DNA of 64,000 bases from Actinobacillus succinogenes 130Z (GTDB lineage Bacteria > Pseudomonadota > Gammaproteobacteria > Enterobacterales > Pasteurellaceae), in contig NC_009655.1 in assembly GCF_000017245.1 (NCBI RefSeq), forward strand, positions 1 to 64,000, read 5' to 3'. Both the position numbers and the translations under genes were made by a program. The notes below the pieces were generated by a model. It worked only from the letters and a program-made list of their open reading frames with translations, was not told the DNA's origin and ran no database searches. Below, piece by piece: positions 39,519-48,470 of the stretch (the stretch's first letter is position 1; each line of letters begins with the position of its first letter).

Positions 39519-40073
39519 TCATTTTTTCATCTGTTTTATTAAATTCGGTAAATCCGCAATACTGTTTATAACATAATCCGCCAGTCCCTCTCCCTCCGGC
39601 GTAATAGGTTTTCCTGTTTTCACCAAAATTTTTGACCGCACTTTGGCCCCTTGTGCAGCTAATAGGTCTTCAATCTTGTCTCCCACCATAAAAGATTGTG
39701 CGGGATCGATATTTAACTCTTTAATCGCCTGATTCAGCATGCCCGATTTCGGTTTACGACAATCACAAATCCGTTTATATTCTCCTTTTCCTTGCGGATG
39801 ATGCGGGCAATAATAGATACCATCCAAATCCACGCCGCGATCCGCAAGTGACCAGTCCATCCATTCGGTTAGCCTTAAAAATTGCGCTTCGCTGAAATAA
39901 CCTCTGGCAATGCCTGATTGATTTGTCACTAAAACCAGTAAATATCCCATTGATTTTAATTTCTGCAAGGCTTCAATACTACCGTCAATAAAGTGAAAAT
40001 CGTCAATTTGATGAACATAACCGTGATCAATATTCAATGTACCGTCACGATCTAAGAAAATAGCTTTTTTCAT
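39519..40073 (-). CDS. gmhB: D-glycero-beta-D-manno-heptose-1,7-bisphosphate 7-phosphatase
   Basis: HAD-family phosphatase of the ADP-heptose pathway for lipopolysaccharide core. 184 residues: nucleophile motif FLDRDGTLN at the N-terminus, VTNQSGIARG (motif II), and KPKSGM with MVGDKIEDL as motifs III/IV. The zinc loop CPHH ... CDCRK (cysteines and histidine) is typical of GmhB. An uptake signal lies within the gene (39637-39645) and another overlaps its end. It precedes the rRNA operon on the same strand. Confidence 0.95.
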   Translation of the reverse strand: MKKAIFLDRDGTLNIDHGYVHQIDDFHFIDGSIEALQKLKSMGYLLVLVTNQSGIARGYFSEAQFLRLTEWMDWSLADRGVDLDGIYYCPHHPQGKGEYKRICDCRKPKSGMLNQAIKELNIDPAQSFMVGDKIEDLLAAQGAKVRSKILVKTGKPITPEGEGLADYVINSIADLPNLIKQMKK

Positions 40074-40181
40074 GTTATCTCCGAATCCTATTTTATATTC
40101 ATATTATCGTCTCTCTCATCCGTATTGGCAAATTGCTTATAAGTCATACCGAACGATTCTAAAAAACAAAAGTGATAAATG

Positions 40182-40209
40182 TTGACACAGCCATATAGCC
40201 GTCTAAAAT
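40182..40209 (+). promoter_or_regulatory. metNIQ promoter with possible MetJ boxes
   Basis: -35 TTGACA (40182-40187), 16-bp spacer, -10 TAAAAT (40204-40209). Within the spacer, AGCCATAT then AGCCGTCT (40189-40204) form two adjacent octamers. The second matches the MetJ box AGACGTCT at 7 of 8 positions; the first is weak. Methionine repression is a reasonable inference. Confidence 0.55.
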
Positions 40210-40239
40210 ACGAAAACATCATTACTGTAGCGATAAAAT

Positions 40240-41277
40240 ATGATTAAATTAGAAAATATTACGAAAATCTTTGACGTTTCGGGCAAAAAATTCACCGCTC
40301 TCGACAATGTTTCTTTGCATATTCCGCAAGGACAGATTTGCGGAGTCATAGGCGCTTCCGGTGCCGGGAAAAGCACACTGATTCGTTGTGTCAATTTATT
40401 GGAATATCCGACTTCCGGTTCGGTAATTATCGACGGAAACGATCTGACTCAATTATCCGATAACCAATTAATACATGAACGCCGTAAAATCGGCATGATC
40501 TTCCAGCATTTTAATTTGCTCAGTTCACGTACGGTTTTTGATAATATCGCTTTACCGCTAGAATTAGAAAATACGCCGAAAAATGTTATTCAAAAAAGAG
40601 TCAGCGCATTACTCGAACTGGTAGGATTAGGTGAAAAAAGCGACGTTTATCCGGCGAACCTCTCGGGCGGGCAAAAACAGCGTGTAGCCATCGCTCGGGC
40701 GCTGGCCAATGATCCCAAGGTATTACTGTGTGATGAAGCGACCAGTGCGTTAGATCCTGCAACAACGCAGTCGATTTTAAAATTATTGAAAGAAATCAAC
40801 CGCACTTTGGGTATTACTATTCTATTAATTACCCATGAAATGGAAGTGGTAAAACGCATTTGCGATTCTGTTGCCGTGATCGACCATGGTCAGCTGGTTG
40901 AACAGGGTTCCGTCAGTGATATTTTTTCCAACCCGAAAACCGAATTAGCACAAGAATTTATCAGTTCCACGTTTCATTATCATTTACCGGAAGAATATCT
41001 GGAAAAAATGTCCGATACGCCGCGTTCGGCAAAATCTACGCCGATTATTAAATTTGAATTTACCGGACGCTCCGTAGACGCGCCGTTATTATCACAAGCC
41101 TCACGCCGCTTTGACGTCAGTTTGAATATCTTAATTTCACAAATCGATTATGCGGGCGGTATTAAATTCGGCTTCACCATTGCAGAATTGGAAGGCGATG
41201 AAGATGCCATTACGCAAACCAAAATATATTTAATGGAAAGCAATGTCCGCGTGGAGGTACTGGGTTATGTGGGCTAG
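40240..41277 (+). CDS. metN: Methionine ABC transporter ATPase MetN
   Basis: ATPase of the MetNIQ importer for L- and D-methionine. 345 residues: Walker A GASGAGKS at residues 38-45, signature LSGGQKQRVAIARAL, Walker B VLLCDEATSALD and H-loop ITHEMEVV. A C-terminal NIL/ACT-like domain (about 270-345) is where methionine binds to inhibit transport. An uptake signal is present near 40799. The stop overlaps the metI start by 11 nt, so translation is coupled. Confidence 0.96.
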   Translation: MIKLENITKIFDVSGKKFTALDNVSLHIPQGQICGVIGASGAGKSTLIRCVNLLEYPTSGSVIIDGNDLTQLSDNQLIHERRKIGMIFQHFNLLSSRTVFDNIALPLELENTPKNVIQKRVSALLELVGLGEKSDVYPANLSGGQKQRVAIARALANDPKVLLCDEATSALDPATTQSILKLLKEINRTLGITILLITHEMEVVKRICDSVAVIDHGQLVEQGSVSDIFSNPKTELAQEFISSTFHYHLPEEYLEKMSDTPRSAKSTPIIKFEFTGRSVDAPLLSQASRRFDVSLNILISQIDYAGGIKFGFTIAELEGDEDAITQTKIYLMESNVRVEVLGYVG

Positions 41278-41956
41278 TTTTATTAATGATTTCAATACTC
41301 AAATGACGCCCGAAATCTGGGATCTGATTTTAGTCAGTACTTGGGAAACCCTGTATATGACCTTCGCCGCTACGTTTTTTGCTATTTTGTTCGGTTTGCC
41401 ATTGGGTATCTGGGCATTTTTGACTAAAAAAGGTTACGCATTAAACAATACCAAAATCAACCGCACTTTAGAAGTTATCATCAATATCGGGCGTTCCGTT
41501 CCGTTTATTATTTTATTATTGATTTTATTACCTGTTACGAAATTCTTAGTGGGAACGACTATCGGTACTACAGCGGCTATTATTCCCCTAAGTGTCGCGG
41601 CATTGCCTTTTGTGGCGCGTTTAACCGTTAATGCGTTGGGTGACGTGCCTTCCGGGTTGACGGAAACAGCCCGGGCAATGGGCACCAGCACCTGGCAGCT
41701 GGTTACTAAATTTTATTTACCCGAAGCCTTACCTATGCTGATTAAAGCGTTTACGCTGACCTTCGTGACCTTAATCGGTTACTCCGCAATGGCGGGGGCC
41801 GTGGGCGGCGGAGGTCTGGGGAACACCGCCATCACATTCGGATTATACCGAAATATGCCTTATGTACTTTGGGTAGCCACTATTATTATCGTCTTCATCG
41901 TCATCATCGGTGAAAAATACGGAAACAAACTTGCTGATCGATTTGATCATCGTTAA
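41267..41956 (+). CDS. metI: Methionine ABC transporter permease MetI
   Basis: Five-helix inner-membrane permease with the binding-protein-dependent transport signature (EAA loop GLTETARAMGTSTWQLVTKF). I take the start MWASFINDF at 41267, inside the end of metN, giving 229 residues; the frame opens 8 codons earlier, but a coupled overlapping start fits better. The EAA helix contacts MetN. An uptake signal sits at 41460-41468. Confidence 0.95.
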   Translation: MWASFINDFNTQMTPEIWDLILVSTWETLYMTFAATFFAILFGLPLGIWAFLTKKGYALNNTKINRTLEVIINIGRSVPFIILLLILLPVTKFLVGTTIGTTAAIIPLSVAALPFVARLTVNALGDVPSGLTETARAMGTSTWQLVTKFYLPEALPMLIKAFTLTFVTLIGYSAMAGAVGGGGLGNTAITFGLYRNMPYVLWVATIIIVFIVIIGEKYGNKLADRFDHR

Positions 41957-41978
41957 TCAATCTAAAAAAGGAAACATT

Positions 41979-42770
41979 ATGAACTTTAAAAAACTTCTTA
42001 GCGTGTTGGCATTAACTTCAATATTTGCATTAACCGCATGTAAAGACGATAGCAAACTAAAAGTCGGCGTTATGGCCGGTCCGGAACATCAAATGGCGGA
42101 AATCGCTGCCAAAGTCGCTAAAGACAAATATCAACTTGATGTAGAATTAGTGTCGTTCACTGACTACAGCCAACCGAACGCTGCGTTATTCCGTAAAGAT
42201 CTGGATGTCAATGCGATTCAGCATAAACCTTATTTAGATGAAGACATGGCCAAAGGCGGTTATAAAGATTTAGTGATTGTCGGCAATACTTTCGTTTACC
42301 CGATTGCCGGTTATTCGAAAAAAATCAAAGCGTTATCTGAATTACAAGACGGCGCAACCGTGGCTATTCCGAATGACCCGACCAATCAGGGACGTTCATT
42401 GGCGTTATTGGAAAAACAGGGGTTAATCAAATTAAAAGACAGCAGCAATATTTTAAGTACGCCGCTGGATGTGGTTGAAAATCCGAAAAATTTAAAATTC
42501 AATGCCGTAGAAGGTGCTTTACTGCCACGCGTGCTGGATGATGTGGATCTAGCCGTGATCAACAACAACTTTGCCGGCCAAATCGGTTTATCGCCGAAAG
42601 ACGGAATTTTTGTTGAAGACAAAGACAGTCCGTACGTGAATATCATCGTCGCACGTGAAGATAACAAAAACGCACAACCGGTAAAAGATTTCGTTAAAGC
42701 TTATCAGTCCGAAGAAGTATATCAAGAAGCGGTAAAACACTTTAAAGACGGCGTGGTAAAAGGCTGGTAA
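41979..42770 (+). CDS. metQ: Methionine-binding lipoprotein MetQ
   Basis: Substrate-binding lipoprotein (NlpA family) of the MetNIQ importer. The start at 41979 follows AAAAGGAA and gives 263 residues with a lipobox LTAC (lipidated Cys21). The mature part begins KVGVMAGPEHQMAEIAAKVA, typical of MetQ, with YSQPNAAL and NAIQHKPYLD lining the ligand site. Last gene of the operon, followed by an uptake signal and a terminator. Confidence 0.95.
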   Translation: MNFKKLLSVLALTSIFALTACKDDSKLKVGVMAGPEHQMAEIAAKVAKDKYQLDVELVSFTDYSQPNAALFRKDLDVNAIQHKPYLDEDMAKGGYKDLVIVGNTFVYPIAGYSKKIKALSELQDGATVAIPNDPTNQGRSLALLEKQGLIKLKDSSNILSTPLDVVENPKNLKFNAVEGALLPRVLDDVDLAVINNNFAGQIGLSPKDGIFVEDKDSPYVNIIVAREDNKNAQPVKDFVKAYQSEEVYQEAVKHFKDGVVKGW

Positions 42771-42817
42771 TCGGCAAAAGTGCGGTCAAAAAACCAAACA
42801 TTTTTAATTAACATCAA

Positions 42818-42854
42818 AAGTAAAGGCGTAATGTTCGTGATTACGCCTTTACTT
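42818..42854. terminator. Bidirectional terminator of metQ and pgeF
   Basis: Perfect 14-bp stem AGTAAAGGCGTAAT/ATTACGCCTTTACT with a 7-nt loop, T-rich on both exits. Lies between the convergent metQ and pgeF. Confidence 0.9.
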
Positions 42855-42874
42855 TTACCGAATAATGAACCGGT

Positions 42875-43621
42875 TTAATCGAACCAAATCAGACTTGCCA
42901 TACGACCGGTTTTACCATCACGGCGAAAGGAGAAAAATTTATTTTCTTCCGTATAGGTACAATGTTCTCCGCCACTGACTTGCTTAATGCCCATACGGTG
43001 CAAACGCTGCTCGGCAATTTGATAAAGGTTGCCGAGATACTTCCCCTTGTCTGTCGGATCCGACACAAAAGCCTGCTCCGCCTGTACATCTTGCGCAATA
43101 AATTGATCCGCCACTTCGCGTCCGACCTGAAACGCCGTCGCACCGATGGCCGGCCCGAACCAAGCAATAATTTCATCGCGCGGACATTGGAAACGCTTCA
43201 CCGTTTCTTCCAGAATACCGTCGCATAACCCCCGCCATCCCGCATGCGCCGCCGCCACTTCATTGCCCTTTTGCGAAGTAAATAATACGGGCAGGCAGTC
43301 AGCCGTCATCACCAGACAAACCTGAGCGGGCTTATCGGTATAAACCGCATCCGCTTTTAGGTCTTTTCCTTGATAGGGCAAACAAATGACATCCGTACTG
43401 TGAGTCTGGGTCAAAAACAGCGGAAACTGTGGTAATCCGAATTGTTTCACTAGCAAATCTCGGTTTTTTTTGACCGCACTTGGATTATCTCCTACATGAT
43501 CACCCAAATTAAAACTTGTGTAGGGCGCTTGACTGACACCGCCGTTACGTAATGTCGTTAAAGCATGAACATTCTGCGGAACCTGCCAACAGGGAGAAAG
43601 TGCGGTCATTTTTTCGTCCAT
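42875..43621 (-). CDS. pgeF: Peptidoglycan editing factor PgeF (YfiH, multicopper-type fold)
   Basis: 248-residue protein of the YfiH/LACC1 family. In E. coli it prevents L-serine misincorporation into the peptidoglycan stem; relatives act on nucleosides. The catalytic metal ligands are visible in LTQTHSTDV, MTADCLPVLF and AAHAGWRGLCDGI (histidines and cysteine). It begins 2 nt after rluD, so it is translationally coupled. An uptake signal lies right at its start. Confidence 0.9.
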   Translation of the reverse strand: MDEKMTALSPCWQVPQNVHALTTLRNGGVSQAPYTSFNLGDHVGDNPSAVKKNRDLLVKQFGLPQFPLFLTQTHSTDVICLPYQGKDLKADAVYTDKPAQVCLVMTADCLPVLFTSQKGNEVAAAHAGWRGLCDGILEETVKRFQCPRDEIIAWFGPAIGATAFQVGREVADQFIAQDVQAEQAFVSDPTDKGKYLGNLYQIAEQRLHRMGIKQVSGGEHCTYTEENKFFSFRRDGKTGRMASLIWFD

Positions 43622-43623
43622 TT

Positions 43624-44598
43624 TTAATAATCCAGTTCGTCTTTATGTAATTGATAATCTTCTTTCAAAGCGGCAATCAATTCGGCAAAATCATCCGGCA
43701 ACGGCGCAAACCATTCCATTAACCCACCGCTAATCGGATGTTCCAAACGCAACATAATGGCGTGCAAAGCCTGACGCTGGAAATTACGCAATACTTCGCT
43801 GAAATGTTCACTGGCGTTTCTAGGCGGGCGCGGACGGCCTCCGTAAGTTTGATCACCTAATAACGGATGGGCGATATGCGCCATATGTACGCGAATCTGG
43901 TGGGTTCGCCCGGTTTCCAGACGCAGGCGCAAACGCGTATAATTACGGAAATGTTCCATAATACGGTAATGCGTAACCGCCGGTTTCCCCATCGGATGTA
44001 CCGCCATTGCCGTACGTTTGGTGGGATGACGCGCCATAGGTTCGTCTACTTTTCCGCCTTTTGTCATGACACCGAACGCTACGGCTTCATATTCGCGGGT
44101 GATTTTGCGTTTTTGTAAATCGCGTACCAACTGAGTTTGCGCCGGAATCGTTTTTGCCACCACCATCAATCCGGTAGTATCTTTATCCAGACGGTGAACA
44201 ATACCGGCCCTCGGCACTTCGGCGATTTGCGGGTAATGATAAAGTAATGCGTTTAACACCGTCCCGCGCGGATTACCGGCACCGGGATGCACCACAAAAT
44301 TTTTCGGTTTATTGAGTACTAAAATGTGGTCGTCTTCATACACAATATCCAACGGCAGATTTTCCGGTTCGTAATGCGTTTCCTCTTCTACTTCCGCACG
44401 AATTTCAATTTGTTCGCCGCCCAATACTTTGGTCCGCGGAATATTTTGAATATTCCCGTTCACCCGCACTAAATTCCCCTCAATCCAGGTTTTCAGGCGT
44501 GAACGGGAATAATCCGGGAACAATTCCGCCAAAGTCTGGTCTAAACGCTGTCCCATTTGGTGCGACTGAACCTCAGCCGTTAAAGTAAGTTGAGCCAT
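43624..44598 (-). CDS. rluD: 23S rRNA pseudouridine synthase RluD
   Basis: Makes pseudouridines 1911, 1915 and 1917 in helix 69 of 23S rRNA. 324 residues with an N-terminal S4 RNA-binding domain (GQRLDQTLAELFPDYSRSRL) and a catalytic RluA-type domain with GIVHRLDKDTTGLM, whose aspartate is the nucleophile. The tail ending in LHKDELDY is typical of the subfamily. Divergent from bamD and followed by pgeF, as in E. coli. Confidence 0.95.
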   Translation of the reverse strand: MAQLTLTAEVQSHQMGQRLDQTLAELFPDYSRSRLKTWIEGNLVRVNGNIQNIPRTKVLGGEQIEIRAEVEEETHYEPENLPLDIVYEDDHILVLNKPKNFVVHPGAGNPRGTVLNALLYHYPQIAEVPRAGIVHRLDKDTTGLMVVAKTIPAQTQLVRDLQKRKITREYEAVAFGVMTKGGKVDEPMARHPTKRTAMAVHPMGKPAVTHYRIMEHFRNYTRLRLRLETGRTHQIRVHMAHIAHPLLGDQTYGGRPRPPRNASEHFSEVLRNFQRQALHAIMLRLEHPISGGLMEWFAPLPDDFAELIAALKEDYQLHKDELDY

Positions 44599-44693
44599 AA
44601 AAAGTCCGTGAATTATTTTGCACTATCAGATAAAATGTGACGATTATTGTAACTGAATATCATATTTTTACATAGAAAAAGGATTACCACGCC

Positions 44694-45506
44694 ATGCGTA
44701 AATTAAAATCGCTTTCCCTTGCCGCTTTGGCTGCATTTGCGTTAACGGCCTGTTCCAGCAACAACGAAGTCGAACAAGCATCCGAACAGGAATTGTTCAC
44801 CAAAGGGCAGGCCTATGTGCAGGAGGGTAATTACAGTGATGCGACCAAATACTTGCAAGCGGTAGATTCACGTTTTCCGGGAAGCGATTACAGCGAACAG
44901 GCTGAATTAAATCTGATTTACGCCGCTTACCGCAACCAGGATTACACTACTGCGTTGGTAACGGCGGACCGATTCCTACAGTTGCATCCGCAAAGTCAGC
45001 ATACGGATTATGTGCTTTATATGGCGGCACTAACCAATATGTCAATGGGGGACAACTTTATTCAGGATTTCTTCGGTATTGATCGCGCAAGCCGCGAAAG
45101 CACTTCCATGAAAACGGCATTCGGCAACTTCCAAACCTTGGTTCAGCATTTTCCGAATAGTCCTTACACGCCGGACGCTATCACCCGTATGGCTTATATC
45201 AAAGACCGTTTAGCTCGTCATGAATTGGAAATTGCTAAATTTTATGCCAAACGCAACGCATGGGTGGCTGTATCAAACCGTGTAACCGGTATGCTACAAA
45301 CTTATCCAGATACTAACGCAACATTACAGGCATTGCCGTTATTGGAAAAGGCCTATCACGAAATGGGGTTAACCCAATTGGAACAAAAAGCGGCAACTTT
45401 AGTGAAAGCCAACGAAGGTAAAGTCATTAAAGAAACGGATAAACCTGAAGAGCCGTTCTTAAGCTTGCCGTCTTGGTTAAAATTCGGTAGCGACGACAAA
45501 AAATAG
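44694..45506 (+). CDS. bamD: Outer membrane assembly lipoprotein BamD
   Basis: Essential lipoprotein of the BAM complex. Signal peptide with lipobox LTAC, lipidated Cys20. The 270-residue body is mostly TPR-like helical repeats (ELFTKGQAYVQEGNYSDATK, then DYTTALVTADRFLQLHP and others). Formerly ComL; in Neisseria it is linked to competence. Divergent from rluD. bamC is elsewhere in the window. Confidence 0.95.
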   Translation: MRKLKSLSLAALAAFALTACSSNNEVEQASEQELFTKGQAYVQEGNYSDATKYLQAVDSRFPGSDYSEQAELNLIYAAYRNQDYTTALVTADRFLQLHPQSQHTDYVLYMAALTNMSMGDNFIQDFFGIDRASRESTSMKTAFGNFQTLVQHFPNSPYTPDAITRMAYIKDRLARHELEIAKFYAKRNAWVAVSNRVTGMLQTYPDTNATLQALPLLEKAYHEMGLTQLEQKAATLVKANEGKVIKETDKPEEPFLSLPSWLKFGSDDKK

Positions 45507-45521
45507 TGCGGAATAAAAACG

Positions 45522-45548
45522 GAAAGGTACGAATGTGCCTTTTCTTTT
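45522..45548 (+). terminator. Terminator of bamD
   Basis: GAAAGGTAC/GTGCCTTTT stem (one G-U) with a GAAT loop and a T-rich exit. Confidence 0.75.
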
Positions 45549-45570
45549 GCCTGAAAAACAGGTAAAAAAA

Positions 45571-45609
45571 TGACCGCACTTTTATTCCCAAATAACGAAA
45601 GTACGGTCA
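45571..45609. terminator. Imperfect paired uptake signals between bamD and rho
   Basis: TGACCGCACTTTT (45571-45583) opposite AAAGTACGGTCA (45598-45609), with one substitution in the second copy. Lies 21 nt below the rho stop and probably terminates rho. Confidence 0.6.
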
Positions 45610-45630
45610 AAAAATTCAGTATTTTTGATA

Positions 45631-46893
45631 TTATGAACGCTTCATAACTTCGAAAAACGCTTCGTTGGTTTTCGCCACCATTAATTTATCAATAAGGAAT
45701 TCCATCGCTTCCACTTCTCCCATCGGGTTAAGAATTTTACGCAGAATCCACATTTTCTGTAATTCATCCGGCGTAGTAAGTAAGTCTTCTTTACGGGTAC
45801 CGGAACGGTTGAAATCGATAGCCGGGAACACGCGTTTTTCTGCAATTTTACGGGAAAGGTGCAATTCCATGTTACCTGTTCCTTTAAATTCTTCAAAAAT
45901 CACCTCATCCATTTTCGAACCGGTATCTACCAGTGCAGTGGCGATAATGGTTAGGCTGCCGCCTTCTTCTACATTACGTGCCGCACCGAAAAAACGTTTC
46001 GGACGATGCAATGCATTGGCATCCACACCGCCGGACAAAATCTTACCGGAAGCCGGGGTCACCGTATTGTAAGCTCGGGCTAAGCGGGTAATGGAATCCA
46101 GCAAAATCACTACGTCTTTTTTATGCTCTACCGAGCGTTTGGCCTTTTCAATCACCATTTCCGCCACTTGAACATGACGTGCCGCCGGTTCGTCAAAGGT
46201 TGAAGCGATGACTTCACCGCGCACAGTCCGTTGCATTTCCGTCACTTCTTCCGGACGTTCGTCAATTAATAATACGATTAACTCACATTCCGGATAATTC
46301 GCCGTGATACTTTGTGCAATATTTTGCAACAATACGGTTTTCCCCGCTTTCGGCGGTGCGACGATCAAACCGCGCTGACCTTTACCGATAGGCGAAGCCA
46401 AATCTAAAATACGGGCGGTTAAATCCTCTTTCGAGCCGTTACCGCGTTCCATGCGCAATCGGGAATTGGCGTGTAGCGGTGTTAAGTTTTCAAAAAGGAT
46501 TTTACTGCGGGAAACTTCCGGACGGTCATCATTGACTTGATCTACTTTTAATAAGGCGAAATAACGTTCCCCTTCTTTCGGCGGACGAATTTTACCTTCC
46601 ACTTTATCCCCGGTTTGTAAATTAAAACGGCGGATTTGGCTTGGCGACACATAAATATCATCCGGACCGGCTAGATAGGAACTGTCTGCAGAACGTAGAA
46701 AGCCAAAACCATCGGGTAAAATTTCCAACACACCGCCGCCGAAAATATCTTCACCGCTTTTCGCGTGTTGTTTTAAAATGGCAAAAACGATATCTTGTTT
46801 GCGTAAGCGGGCTAAATTTTCTAAGCCCATTTGTTCTTCCCCAAGCTGCACAAGCGTGGAAACCGGGGTATTTTTGAGTTCTGTTAAATGCAT
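45631..46893 (-). CDS. rho: Transcription termination factor Rho
   Basis: Hexameric RNA-dependent helicase that ends transcription. 420 residues (E. coli 419): N-terminal RNA-binding cold-shock-like domain (DGFGFLRSADSSYLAGPDDIYVS described by its start DGFGFLRS), Walker A APPKAGKT, Walker B VVILLDSITRLARAYN, and the R-loop near the end. No insertion is present. Divergent from rhlB with about 190 nt between. Confidence 0.98.
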   Translation of the reverse strand: MHLTELKNTPVSTLVQLGEEQMGLENLARLRKQDIVFAILKQHAKSGEDIFGGGVLEILPDGFGFLRSADSSYLAGPDDIYVSPSQIRRFNLQTGDKVEGKIRPPKEGERYFALLKVDQVNDDRPEVSRSKILFENLTPLHANSRLRMERGNGSKEDLTARILDLASPIGKGQRGLIVAPPKAGKTVLLQNIAQSITANYPECELIVLLIDERPEEVTEMQRTVRGEVIASTFDEPAARHVQVAEMVIEKAKRSVEHKKDVVILLDSITRLARAYNTVTPASGKILSGGVDANALHRPKRFFGAARNVEEGGSLTIIATALVDTGSKMDEVIFEEFKGTGNMELHLSRKIAEKRVFPAIDFNRSGTRKEDLLTTPDELQKMWILRKILNPMGEVEAMEFLIDKLMVAKTNEAFFEVMKRS

Positions 46894-47080
46894 AATTGAG
46901 AGTTAATACTTTGGATTGGAAAAAATAAGAGTTGACTCATCGGTCGATTGAATGGACGTAAAGTTACCACTAAAACCCGATTCTGTCTAGCTTTTACCTA
47001 AAAAAAGTGCGGTCTTTTTTTGGGTAATTTTGCATAACGTGATATGCTTGCCCCAATTTTCACAAAATAAAAATAATATT

Positions 47081-48322
47081 ATGACGACAGAACACTTATC
47101 TCAGCAGCGGTTTGCCGACCTGCCGCTACATCCTCAAATTCTCGCCGCACTGAACGACCAGAATTTCGAATATTGCACACCGATTCAAGCACTATCTTTA
47201 CCCCTGACGCTACAAGGCAAAGATGTGGCAGGACAGGCGCAAACGGGGACAGGCAAAACTATGGCGTTTCTTACGGCGACGTTTCATCATTTACTGACTC
47301 ATCAACCGGATTTCATTACAAACCAACCACGGGCATTGATCCTGGCACCAACCCGTGAACTGGCGGTACAAATCGCTCATGATGCGGAATCCCTCGCTCA
47401 AACAACCAAACTGCGTATCGCACTGGCTTACGGCGGTGACGGTTACGATAAACAATTGAAAACCATTGAGAACGGCGTAGATATTTTAATCGGCACCACC
47501 GGCCGAGTGATTGATTACGTGAAACAAGGGATTATCCGCTTTAACGATATTCAGGTAGTGGTACTGGATGAGGCCGACCGGATGTTCGATTTAGGTTTCA
47601 TTAAAGATATTCGCTACTTGCTGCGCAAATGCCCTGCCCCGAAATCACGCTTAACCATGCTATTCTCCGCAACGCTCTCCTATAAAGTTCGGGAGCTCGC
47701 CTTTGAAGATATGAACGATCCCGAATATATTGAAATCGAGCCTTTACAAAAAACGGGACATCGAATTAAAGAAGAACTGTTCTATCCATCGAATCGGGAT
47801 AAGATGGCATTATTGATGACCCTATTAGAAGAAGAATGGCCGGAACGCTGCATTATCTTTGCTAACACCAAACATCGTTGCGAGGAAATCTGGGGCTATC
47901 TTGCTGCCGATGGGCAACGTGTCGGTTTGTTGACCGGCGATGTAGCGCAAAAGAAACGGCTTGCCTTACTTAAACAGTTTACCGACGGCGAACTGGATAT
48001 TCTGGTAGCAACCGATGTGGCGGCCCGCGGTTTGCATATTCCCGATGTTACCCATGTTTTTAATTATGATTTACCGGATGATCGCGAAGATTATGTACAC
48101 CGTATCGGTCGTACCGGACGGGCGGGCGAAAGCGGTATGTCAATCAGTTTTGCCTGCGAACAATACGCCATGAATCTTCCGGCAATCGAAGAATATATCG
48201 GCCATCACATTCCCGTCAGTCAATATGATCCCGACTCGTTAATCAATGATTTGCCGAAGCCTTACCGTATCAAACGTAATCATACGATTCCGCATTCCAG
48301 CCGGGATTATAAAAAACGTTAA
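47081..48322 (+). CDS. rhlB: ATP-dependent RNA helicase RhlB
   Basis: DEAD-box helicase of the RNA degradosome. Start MTTEHLSQQRFADL (413 residues) chosen over an in-frame ATG 17 codons upstream, because homologues begin at this point. Motifs: Q motif TPIQALSLPL, motif I AQTGTGKT, motif II DEAD, SAT, HRIGRTGRAG. The C-terminus is short and lacks the long arginine-rich tail of E. coli RhlB. Divergent from rho. An uptake signal follows the stop. Confidence 0.92.
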   Translation: MTTEHLSQQRFADLPLHPQILAALNDQNFEYCTPIQALSLPLTLQGKDVAGQAQTGTGKTMAFLTATFHHLLTHQPDFITNQPRALILAPTRELAVQIAHDAESLAQTTKLRIALAYGGDGYDKQLKTIENGVDILIGTTGRVIDYVKQGIIRFNDIQVVVLDEADRMFDLGFIKDIRYLLRKCPAPKSRLTMLFSATLSYKVRELAFEDMNDPEYIEIEPLQKTGHRIKEELFYPSNRDKMALLMTLLEEEWPERCIIFANTKHRCEEIWGYLAADGQRVGLLTGDVAQKKRLALLKQFTDGELDILVATDVAARGLHIPDVTHVFNYDLPDDREDYVHRIGRTGRAGESGMSISFACEQYAMNLPAIEEYIGHHIPVSQYDPDSLINDLPKPYRIKRNHTIPHSSRDYKKR

Positions 48323-48407
48323 AATATCTGACCGCACTTCCAGCGCTGTTTTGACTAAAATGCGGTCGATTTTTTGTCATTTTTCATGTAACAGCAACAA
48401 TGGAATA

Positions 48408-48446
48408 AAAATCCCCTGAAGGAATTAACCTCCAGGGGATTTTTTC
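48408..48446 (-). terminator. Terminator of the rpoBC operon
   Basis: AATCCCCTG/CAGGGGATT stem (48410-48418 and 48433-48441) with extra pairing inside the loop, and T runs on both exits. Lies 25 nt below the rpoC stop. Confidence 0.9.
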
Positions 48447-48470
48447 ATTTATGAATTGATATCGCCCGGT

